A DNA stretch of 64,000 nucleotides from Pictodentalium vernedei (Eukaryota > Mollusca > Scaphopoda > Dentaliida > Dentaliidae), in assembly GCA_031216915.1 (NCBI GenBank), contig CM062290.1:162976453-163040452 (forward strand), written 5' to 3'. The translations under genes were made by a program, and so were the position numbers. Below, one piece after another: positions 55,473 to 64,000 of the stretch. Under the pieces are notes generated by a model. That model saw only the letters and a list, made by a program, of their open reading frames with translations, was not told the DNA's origin and ran no database searches. Position 1 is the stretch's first letter. Each line of letters opens with the position of its first letter.

Positions 55473-56428
55473 ACTATGCGGCTAAGTGGAAGGTTTTTCG
55501 TCGTTGGTGCAGGGATCATTCTGTGGATATTTTTGATCCCTCCATACCAGACATTGCAAACTTTCTAGTATACTTGTTTGACGAAATCAAACTGCAGCCT
55601 GTTACTATTAAGGGTTATAGGTCTATGTTATCTGATACCTATGCACATCATGATAGTTTACAAATTGGATCTAATGTCTCTTTATCTAAGTTAGTTAGAA
55701 ACTTCTCGATAAATAGACCCAGAACTCTTAGGTTAATTCCTAAGTGGAATTTAGCTTGGGTTCTTCTTAAACTGAAGGAAAAGCCATTTGAACCTCTTGG
55801 GACAGTAGATTTCAAATTCTTGTCTTATAAGACAGCTTTTCTCTTGGCTTTCTCTTCTGCTAGAAGAGTTAGTGAGCTTCATGCACTGTCGGTGGATGAT
55901 TCTCACTATCGTAGTGTCGGGAACACTATCACCTTCACTACTAATGTGGGATTTTTAGCTAAGAATCAGGCTCCTAATAAATATCCGGAACCTATTGTTA
56001 TCAAGGCTCTTCCGTCTGCAGACGGGCGTAGGCCTTTACTCTGTCCTGTTAGAGCGTTACGTATCTATAAACAGAGATCTCAGTTTATCAGAAAGGGACG
56101 AAAACGTTTCTTTCTGTCTCTGATGCCTAATAGAAAGGACATTTCGGTCCATTCTATTGCTAGATGGATTCAATTAACTATCCGTACTGCTTATGAAAAT
56201 TTATCTTCTTCTCAGCAGTCTGTGCTTAAGATTTCGGCTCATGAAGTAAGAGCTCTGTCTACATCTTGGGCTTACGCTAATAGTATTGCTATTACAGATT
56301 TAATGAAGGCTGCTTATTGGTCTCAGCCATCCACATTCACGAATTTTTATCTCAGAAATATTGAGTCCATTTCTGGAGACCTGCATTGTTTAGGTCCGTT
56401 ATCTGTTGCTCAGAATGTCGTCCACTAA
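55390..56428 (+). CDS. DIRS tyrosine recombinase
   Basis: The recombinase is the C-terminal part of a longer open frame that begins at 53540; the earlier part of that frame overlaps the RT gene in another register and is probably not functional protein. From about 55390 it shows a SAM-like N-terminal domain (NYAAKWKVFRRWCRDHSVDI), then the catalytic set of phage-integrase-type recombinases: Arg in FSSARRVSELHAL, His-x-x-Arg in ISAHEVRALS and the Tyr nucleophile in TFTNFYLRNI. It joins circular DNA copies to the genome and replaces the DDE integrase of LTR elements. It ends at 56428. Confidence 0.9.
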
Positions 56429-57032
56429 ACAGTTGCAACTATAGTTATGCAGGCTTTCTGTTCCGGCAGTGACTCTGTCCGGCTGCCCTCTTCGCTCTGG
56501 GCTATTTGACCCAGGGCAAGGGGAAGGGGGGGGGGGGGGGAGGGTGTTCCCTTAGGTCACCTGCTTTATAGTGAAAAGCAAGGGAATGCCTCCTCCGAAG
56601 TCAGTATTTCTGAGTCGTTTCCGGGATGGTTTTAAAGTGTAATATTAATGTTAAAAATTCATTCATGTCATATTTTTAAAGTGTAGCTCGGTGTGAAGCA
56701 TTTGTATATGTCAAGTGTCAAACGGGCGTTAATATACAATCCTCGGACACTTTTAAAGAATATAAAGAGTCTCAATTCTCTGGACTAACTTTATTTATTG
56801 GCTTACTTTAAAAATAATTAGTATAAAGGGTTATACTGGATGTTAATAGAGAACATGAATGTTATTGTGCCCAATTATGAAGGGTATTGTATCTTTCTAA
56901 TTTAACATAAAATAAGAAAGATACATGTCAAGCCTAATACTCCTTTTCTCCTTGAGGGGTTGATTCTATATTATATAGTTGAGCTTATTGGATTTTCCTC
57001 TATGTCCTAGGCCCTCCAGCGTTTTTACTATT

Positions 57033-57119
57033 CAGCTATGTCTGGGTCATTGGTACAGTATAAAAATGTTAAAAAATTTATAGTAATTTATATATTTTTT
57101 ATACTTACCAATGACCCAG
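57033..57119. repeat. DIRS internal complementary region
   Basis: Two adjoining pieces. 57033-57066 (CAGCTATGTCTGGGTCATTG...) is the exact complement of the element's left tip at 50291. 57067-57118 (GTTAAAAAATTTATAGTAAT...) is the complement of the right tip 57373-57424 with one difference over 52 bases. In the DIRS model this region templates circle closure. 56429-57032 is 3' non-coding sequence. Confidence 0.88.
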
Positions 57120-57205
57120 GCGGGGATGGCCCTCCCAGGAGTTGGGAACTCATACCTCCCCGCTGAGTACATAGCGCTGACCAGGCACTGCTTGTAAGAA
57201 TGATA

Positions 57206-57424
57206 ATTGGCGCCAATTTCGGAATGTCCTTGACACTGCGCATGCGCAGTAAGGGCAAAGTATGGAGGTCCTTCAGGACATGATTTCTTTTGGTTTTAGA
57301 TGCAAATTTTGGGGATTGGGGGGCAAAATTTGTGTTTGGCCCTAGTTTTTTAAGAGTTAGCACCAGCTATGTCTGGGTCATCGGTAAGTATAAAAAATAT
57401 ATAAATTACTATAAATTTTTTAAC
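57206..57424 (-). repeat. DIRS right inverted terminal repeat
   Basis: Reverse complement of 50291-50492, with a longer outer tip ending ATAAATTTTTTAAC at 57424. The tips differ (ACTGTACCAATG on the left, ACTTACCGATG on the right), and the internal complementary region holds both versions. Confidence 0.85.
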
Positions 57425-58240
57425 TTTTCAACTGCAAATATCACTGGCTTGTACATGGGCTTGATGACATGCAAAACAAGACTCCTATTGAAACAGAATT
57501 TGAAGCCAGATATGGATTGGCAGAAATATTCATGAACCACCACAATCTTGCCTTTTCTGCCAAAAAAGTCCCTAGCCTGAAGACTGCAGAACGGTTCAGG
57601 GAAAAGAATGCAATTTGTAGAACTCCTCAAGATGCCAGGAGGATAAATTATCAGACTTATCATCTGCCAGAATGAGACACCAGTATACTTTGAAATTGTG
57701 CCAAACAAGACTTTCAGCATGGTTGGTTACAGATTCATCAAAATGCAGTCTACAGGCTGCCAAAAATGGATCTTACCCTGGTATTGCTTGTATAGAATAT
57801 GGTAGTCAAATGTTCATGTGGTAATCTTTCCACTTATATCCACTCAGAGTGATTTTAACAAATTTATCATAAATTATGGGGTACTTAATATATTGACTTT
57901 GCTATTCATGTTGATTTATCTATGGTATTTTGTATTTGAACTGATCCCTTTGTGTACCATTTTGGTGAAGAAGTGGAGAAGGGGCCTCCATTGTGATCAG
58001 TCACTAAACAAATTGAATATTTCCCAAAATTAAGGGGTTTTTTTAATACTAATTGCACATAGATTTTTTTGGGACCAACGGCAGACTTCTTGTTATCCGA
58101 GGTATTGGAGATAACCGACTTCGAGTTAACAGGTTTCTACTGTATAACTCAACAGCATCAAAGTGACAAAATTGCTTTCTTGTCTATACAAACTGCAATG
58201 CACAAATTATAGTGTTGTGATCACAGAAGCTAACAGTAAA
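57425..58240. other. Unassigned intron DNA
   Basis: A plus-strand frame at 57469-57675 (MQNKTPIETEFEARYGLAEI...) has ordinary composition, but no clear splice borders and no recognised family. The rest is A/T-rich and unremarkable. Confidence 0.4.
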
Positions 58241-58935
58241 TTTTGACTGGATTGCGATTTTGTGAAGGCAGAATTATTTCTAGTGGCACGGTTTTTGTCA
58301 GAGTTATTCCCCTTTTTATCTTAGAATGTCTGAATTTTGTCCAGAGATTTTCTGACGTTTATAGGTTGATTCATTTGAAACTTGGTATGGATGTTCACTA
58401 CCATGGGATCCTGTGCACCTGCAATTATAGTTTTGATCAGACTTTTTGTGCCAGAGTTATGCCCCTTTTCATCTTAGAATGCCTGAAATGCCTTGAATTT
58501 TGTCTAGCGATTTTCTTGGATGTTCGTATGTTGATTCCTTTGAAACTTGGTATGGATGTTCACTACCATGGGAACCTGTGCACCTGCGATTATAGGTTTG
58601 GTGGGGGTTTTTTTCCAGGGTTATGCACCTTTTCATCTTAAAATGCCTTAATTTTGTCCGGAGATTTTCTCAGATGTTTATGGGTCAAATCCCTTGAAAC
58701 TTGGTATGGATGTTCACTACTATGGGAACCTGTGCACCTGCAATTATAGGTTTGATTGGATTTTTTTCCAGGGTTATGCCCCTTTTCATCTTAAAATGCC
58801 TTAATTTTGTCCAGAGATTTTCTCAGATGTTTATGGGTCAAATCCTTTGAAACTTGGTATGGATGTTCACTACCATGAGAACCTGTGCACCTGCGATTAT
58901 AGTTTTGACTGCACTTCTTTTTACCAGAGTTGTGC
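58240..58935 (+). repeat. Tandem array, four units of ~153-166 bp
   Basis: Each unit has CTTGGTATGGATGTTCACTA, 'cctgtgcacctgc.attata', 'ccagagttatgccccttttcatctta' and 'attttgtccagagattttct'. Unit marks lie near 58378, 58544, 58697 and 58850. HINE-like core without recognised ends. Confidence 0.8.
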
Positions 58936-59640
58936 CCCTTTTACTCTGCAGATAATCATTGTGGTAGGGGCGGTGGGGGTGGGGTATGGACAGGCCCATC
59001 TGGAACAGTCACACCTCTAGCTTGGTTTGAAGTTTACTGCTGTAATCACTTAGCTACCCCCTCCCTCCAGGCTGACTTTGAATGTGTTCAAATGGGAAAC
59101 AAATTTGAATAAAAACTAGATTTTTTGATTTAAAGAAATCGAGAGATTCACCTATTTTGCTTGCTTTTTGAGGCACCAGCAAAATCGGCTTGCTTACATA
59201 TTTGGGATTCAGGACTCTCAGTTTGTAACCAATAGAAATAGTCTACAGTGTCTAACAATTCATTAGGCAATACTCTTTGACATTGGCATGAATGGTGTAT
59301 GGTTAATGTCCAAGTTAGGGGTAAATAGCAAACCTGTTTAACAGATCGTGAATACTTAATAATAACAACCTGTGCATATCAGGTATCATAGATTGTGGAA
59401 AATATTTTTGGAGCAGTGTCTCCAAACTTTCAGCGTTTGTTCTTGCAGCTCTGCTGAACTCGGTATTATTAGAAAGTCCCAAAACCAAACATGGGCCCTG
59501 TCGTGGGACCCCCCCCCCCCCCCCAGGTGGATGTCTGGGGTTGTGGCTCTGCTCCCTCCTCTCCCACTCTCCCCCTCTGAGCTAGTTCCACTTCAAACTT
59601 TTGATTCACAGTTACTGGTGGAGAGATGCTGGTGACTGAA
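58936..59640. other. Unassigned DNA with G/C runs
   Basis: Contains G-rich and C-rich runs (near 58965 and 59510) and a GAGATTCACCTATT motif near 59140 whose inverse occurs near 63310. No gene is seen. Confidence 0.4.
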
Positions 59641-60676
59641 AGATGCAACGTGTACACTGGCACCAAATGGACCCCGCCAAGATGGTAACCTTTAGATAAA
59701 TGACAGAAATGAAAAGTGGACAGATATCGCACATGGATTAATGGCAAAAAAGCGGTAATTTGGCTAATTTGACATTAAAAGTGAAAAGATACCACAAGTG
59801 TTGATCATATGCCTAGTGTATCCAGACCACTGAAGGCAGCTACATGAAATCAGAAGTTGTCCTACTGTCCCTGCTCGACAGGTTAGTATCTTTGTCGAGT
59901 GGCGTTACTGTGTCAAGAGCACCATGGATCGCTTGGAAACCGATGGGACGATTCGTCCCTACTCTATTCTCAATACATTGAAGTTTCCATTCATCATTTA
60001 CCTGTCACTGGTCGAGTTTGGCATTATTTCTGCTAAGGGTTAAACTTTTAATAATAACATATAAATCAAAAGTTGTCATACTTTGACTGCTGCGTGAAGC
60101 CATAGAAAACATTCAGCTCTCAATCGATAAGAAATGGAGTAAATTGTCACTTAAACTTACCAAATTCTGAAAAAATGAGAGTTATTTTCGACGGCACCTA
60201 TCTTTATGCAACTGAAACAAGGATTGGGTTTAACTGTACAGCAACCTTATAACAGAAAATATTCTTGGAATTGAACTGTGAATCTGAATATCGAAAGCAT
60301 TTTCAGATATTCTATTCCAATATACCACTACACGCTTGCCACGATTCAGTGATTTTATGAAAATAACAATTATTCCAACAGTACCCTTATGGGATCTTTC
60401 AAATCTGCCAATGGTTAAACTTTAAATAATAACATATAAAACAAAAGTTGTCATACTGTGACTGCTGCATGCAGCCACAGAAAGCATTCATCGCCCAATC
60501 AATTAGAAATGGGGTAAGTTGTCACTTGAACATGCCAAATTCTGAAAAAATGAGTTTTTTTGGATCGCACCTATGTTTATGCAACCAGAATGGGCATAGG
60601 GTTAAACTTCACAACAAAACCCACAACAGCAATTGTGCTCTGTAGTTAACTGTAAAAGCAGGCATGCAAATCATTT

Positions 60677-62184
60677 TTAGCTCAACTTTGGCGAAGCCAG
60701 ATTTGAGGTATTGCCATGGCCCGTCATCTGACTGTCCGCACACTCAAATGACTACTTATGTGGCTAGCCACGTAACAGAATCTCTTATTGTGGAGGGGTG
60801 GGGGTGGTTGGGGGGTGGGGGTTTGGATAAATGTAGAGTAGGGTTAGGGCATTCTGGGGTGGGGTTTAGGGGTGGGGTGGGGTCAGTGAAGGGGTGTTAG
60901 AATTATGTGGCTAGGGTTAGTTTAGGGTTAGGGGTGGGTAGGTTAGGGTCAGTAAAGGGTAGGATTAGGGTTAGCTGACCTCCCAAAAATTTTCCCCAAA
61001 AAACTTGTTTTATTATGTTGGACATGTGTTTTAGGTTAGCCACCTAACATGTCCATAAAATAGCCACATAAGTAGCCATTTGTATGAACGTCCGTCTGTC
61101 TGTCCGTCCATCACACCGTCAACACGGTACGGGCTAGAGGCCGTATTTATGAACCAATCTTTACAAAACTTCTTGGGTACCTTTGTTATCACCGTGGGAC
61201 GAGGAGGAGTGTTTTTGGGTCCGGTCAGAAATTCAAGACGGCCGCTGGCAGTCATTTTGTACAAAATTAGGTGCAATCAGATTTTTGCACAGAACTTCCA
61301 TATGAAAGCTCTGATTTGAATAATTTTTTGTATGAATGTTTAGTACCATGGGATACATCACATATAATACAGGTATTTTTCTCGTGCGTAAATTATGCAA
61401 ATTAGACTAACTTTGATTTATTTAGTGTTACTTTCAGCACTGTAAGTGCAAATGCCAATACGGCTCGGGCTAGAGGCCGTATTTATTAACCGATCTTTAC
61501 GAAACTTCTTGAGTACCTTTGTTATCACCGTGGGACGAGAACGAGTGGTTTGGGTGAGGTCTGAAATTCAAGATAGCCACCAGCAGCCATTTTGTACTTA
61601 AGTTAGTGCAATCAGTTTTTTGTACAGAACTTCTGTATGAAAGTTCTGATTTGAATAAATTTTTGTATGAATGTTTAGTAACATGGAATACATCACATAT
61701 AATACGGGTTTTTTCTCGTGCAGAAATTATTCAAATTAGATGAACTTTGATTTATTCAGTGCTACTTACACACGGTAAGTGCACATGTCAATACGGCTTG
61801 GGCTAGAGTCTGTATTTATGAACTGATCTTCACGAAACTTCTTGGGGTACCTTTGTTATCACCTTGTGACAGGAACAAGTGTTTTTGGGTGCCTTTGTTA
61901 TCACTGTGCTATGAGAACAAATATTTTGGGGTTCAGTCAGACCCACTCTGGGACTCAAAGATTTCTTTTCTAGTTTAGCATCTAACTGTCACCCCCACCT
62001 TTACAATACTTTACCTATATATTTGTTACAGGCTACGGTCAGCATTTATGTACAGACTGTTACAATACTTTTCATGTACCTTTGTTATCAGGTCATTACC
62101 TAGATGTTTGTCATTGCTGTGTCACATACTATACATGTACATGTCTTAAACAAGTTGGGCTACTGTGTCATCGACACTTTCATT
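60677..62184 (+). mobile_element. HINE-like element, family C, copy C4
   Basis: Head AGCTCAACTTTGGCGAAGCC, (TCTG/TCCG) tract at 61088-61110, three core units, tail hairpin GTGTCATCGACAC then TTTCATT. It is itself interrupted by a small element at 60746-61081. It lies within a family F unit, and a second F unit at 62721 shows the undisturbed site. Confidence 0.8.
60746..61081. mobile_element. Small element with ~20-bp inverted ends and TTAGGG-like core
   Basis: The ends are ATGACTACTTATGTGGCTA and its inverse TAGCCACATAAGTAGCCAT (one mismatch). The interior is G-rich with many GGGTTAGGG, GGTTAGGGT and GTGGGG words (60800-60985). No target duplication is obvious. It is probably a MITE that has taken up or grown a telomere-like tract. 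Confidence 0.6.
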
Positions 62185-63727
62185 TGATATTCCATTCATA
62201 AGTGGCAAAAAAGTTAACTCAAAATGAGCCGATTTTATGAAGAATTTGAGGGTACTCCAATTCAAGGCCCAGAAATTGGGTGAAGTTTAAACTTTGAATA
62301 AAACATATAACAGCAAAATTGTTCTTGATTGAATGCCCTATCTTTCCATGGGAAACGTTTTGAGAAAATATGGCACCAATGCTGAGAAATCGCATGTGAA
62401 AATTGACGAAAATGACAATTATTCCGACAGTACCCTTATAGGAACTCTCAAATCTGCCAAGGGTTAAACTTTTAATAATAACTTATAGAACTAGAACAAA
62501 AGTTGTCATACTATGACCGCTTCATGCAGCCATAGAAAGCATTCCGCGCTGAATCATTTAGAAATGGAGTAAATTGTCACTTAAACTTACCAAATTCTGA
62601 AAAATGGGAGTTTTATTGGATGGCACATACATTTACGCAATCATAATGGGCATAGTGTTAAACTTTACAATCAAACCTACAACAGCAAATATGCTGGGTA
62701 GGTAACTATGAAAATGAACATGCAAGTCATTTTTCGATATTCCATTCAAAAGTTGCAGAAAAGTGAACTCAAAATGAGCCAATTTTATGAAGAATTGGAG
62801 GGTACTCCAATTCAAGGCCTGAAAACTGGGTGAAAGTTAAAACTCCGAATAAAACATATAACAGTAAAATTGTTCCTGGATGAATGCCCAATCTTTTCAT
62901 GGGACGTGTTTTGAGAAAATGTGGCTGCAGTACTGAGAAATTGCATGTAAAAGTTGGCCATTTTTACCCAAATTCATTTTGGGAGAAAGTTTGTGGCAAA
63001 ATAGGGTCAACGTGTGTAATACCGCCTACGTTGCCAGACGCAGTTGGTTATGCTACAAATATTACAAAAGTTTCAGCCATATTGTCCAGAGCATTTTTGA
63101 GAATTGTGGCAAAACGTGACATTTTGACTACATTTTTTACAGGTTTGACAGAAAAAAAACACTTCAGCAATGACGTAATATTCAATGAGAAGATCTCTCA
63201 GAACTCTGTGAATATACCAAATTTCAGAAAAATGGTACGTGTCATTTTCGAGATTTCGTGGAGACAAAAATCACTGAAAGAAAAAAGAAAAAGAATCACT
63301 AAAGATTCACCTATTGGAAATAGGTGAATCTAATTACACAATTAGTTTGCTTTATCAATCTTGTTATCTTTATGATGTGAAATTAAATTTGAAAGTTGCT
63401 TGTGTGTCCCTAAAATGTGGAGCGTGAAAAATATTTATGGGGTCAAGATGATAGGGACTGAGTTGTGTCCCAGTAAGATGAAACTTAGTTTCCTGAATTC
63501 AAAGCTAGTGAAATACATTTCTTTTCTATCAAGAATGGATTTTAAGTTAACCTAGTTTCAGCTGTATAGACATTTCAAAGGTTAAATGTTTTTGCTGTTC
63601 ATCTTATTAAATGGAAAAATTCGAGAAGTCATTACACGAGTAATGACAAATTTCTTCAAATGTAACCATTTGGTAAGAATGTTTTTCTGTTGCATATAAA
63701 ATTTTATTATCTTGTGTTTTACTTTAG

Positions 63728-63817
63728 AGTGCCTTGTGTGATATTTATATAAAGAGATTAACAGACTGGAAAGAAGCCACATCTAGACAGTACTCTAATA
63801 TTCAGCAGTTTCACATG
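63728..63817 (+). CDS. Host gene exon (30 codons)
   Basis: Acceptor CTTGTGTTTTACTTTAG and donor TTCACATG|GTAAAA enclose 90 bases in phase 0: SALCDIYIKRLTDWKEATSR then QYSNIQQFHM. The frame continues from the micro-exon at 48857. It is the most exon-like stretch in the window, but the protein is not recognised. The gene continues beyond the right edge. Confidence 0.65.
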
Positions 63818-63854
63818 GTAAAAATATTTCTTGTACATGCCACCAAATATTTAG

Positions 63855-64000
63855 TCAGGGGGAGCTCAAGTGATCACTTTCTGTCCGTCATCTCATCCGT
63901 CAATCTGTCCATCTGTCATGAACTGTACATTATCGACTTCTCGTAAACTCTTGGGCCAAATTGAACTAAATTTGATATGGTCCTAATCATATGTCCATTC
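63855..64000 (+). repeat. HINE-like element head, cut by window end
   Basis: 'agggggagctcaagtgatcacttt' followed by CTGTCCGTCATCTCATCCGT and 'tcaatctgtccatctgtcatgaactg', then 'ttgggccaaattgaactaaatttg'. The head-plus-TCCG design matches the other elements; compare 20150. Confidence 0.5.

Larger units (their letters stand above)
50291..57424 (+). mobile_element. DIRS-type retroelement, whole-looking
   Basis: Parts in order: left inverted terminal repeat, Gag-like region, RT with RNase H, tyrosine recombinase, internal complementary region and right inverted terminal repeat. It codes no DDE integrase or protease. DIRS elements are copied by reverse transcription and integrated as circles by the tyrosine recombinase. 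All the expected parts are present with long open frames, at most about one break is suspected, and the terminal repeats remain very alike, so the copy appears young. It sits in the intron 48892-63727 in the host gene's sense. Confidence 0.92.
59820..63330 (+). repeat. Irregular tandem array, family F, interrupted by C4
   Basis: Units carry 'gggttaaac.ttaataataac.tata', 'caaaagttgtcatact.tgac.gct', 'aaatgg.gtaa.ttgtcactt.aac.t.ccaaattctgaaaaa' and 'gatattccattc.aaag'. They start near 60038, 60410 and 62459. Spacing is uneven (372 to ~540 bp, not counting the insertion). The minor frame at 62884-63327 is not claimed as a gene. Confidence 0.65.

Noticed and set aside
60800-60985. True chromosome end or telomere fusion
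   Set aside because: The TTAGGG-like words are degenerate, short, and enclosed by inverted ends inside another element, so a carried or local tract is more likely.
62884-63327. 147-residue plus-strand frame
   Set aside because: It lies in the family F repeat, where similar units elsewhere are not open, and has no recognised domain or splice sites.

Overview
This is animal nuclear DNA: long introns, tRNA-headed SINEs, and many non-autonomous elements built from short tandem arrays next to (TCCG)n/(TCCA)n microsatellites. Helitron/Helentron-derived elements of this design (the 'pearl'/HINE type) are best known from bivalve molluscs, so a bivalve or other lophotrochozoan is the best guess. That is an inference; no marker gene here fixes the species.

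The only host coding sequence I can support is a chain of small plus-strand exons. The best ones (6620-6685, 6916-6993, 27247-27345, 46967-47035, 47775-47844, 48857-48891, 63728-63817) have AG/GT borders and mutually compatible phases, and would form one helical protein. I could not identify it. Less certain exons lie at about 3484-3658, 5791-5920, 6389-6442, 16919-17005 and 45541-45584. Most of the window is therefore intron filled with mobile DNA.

Layout. 1-2178: long inverted-repeat element containing SINE pieces. 2430-3213: short duplications and a 22-bp palindromic satellite. 4130-5496: TTAA-flanked DNA transposon remnant and a palindromic MITE. 7362-7708: complete SINE. 8140-10400: nested HINE-like elements. 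10416-14282: non-autonomous Helitron carrying about 24 copies of a 153-bp unit. 14760-15500: G/T-rich DNA split by a TA-flanked MITE. 18873-19919: two TTAA MITEs. About 20830-24424: broken DIRS-type tyrosine-recombinase retroelement. 25500-26400 and 27806-29000: tandem-repeat elements. 29004-40183: an 11-kb complex of two abutting near-perfect palindromes. 40487-43478: TTAA MITEs, one split by a HINE-like element. 46653-46944: a miniature Helitron beside an exon. 49699-50043: Tigger/pogo-like DNA-binding domain. 50291-57424: a whole-looking DIRS element with inverted terminal repeats and internal complementary region. 58240-63330: more tandem arrays, one interrupted by a HINE-like element.

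Main results. (1) Reverse-complementing 30146-36130 on paper turns the two palindromes into a simple tandem duplication of a unit of about 5.4 kb, one copy carrying a LINE fragment. (2) Two HINE-like insertions can be compared with pre-insertion sites inside this same window, and both point to T|T targeting without an obvious target duplication. (3) Two elements have textbook Helitron ends (A|TC...hairpin...CTAG|T). (4) Both DIRS elements show the family's right-end architecture.
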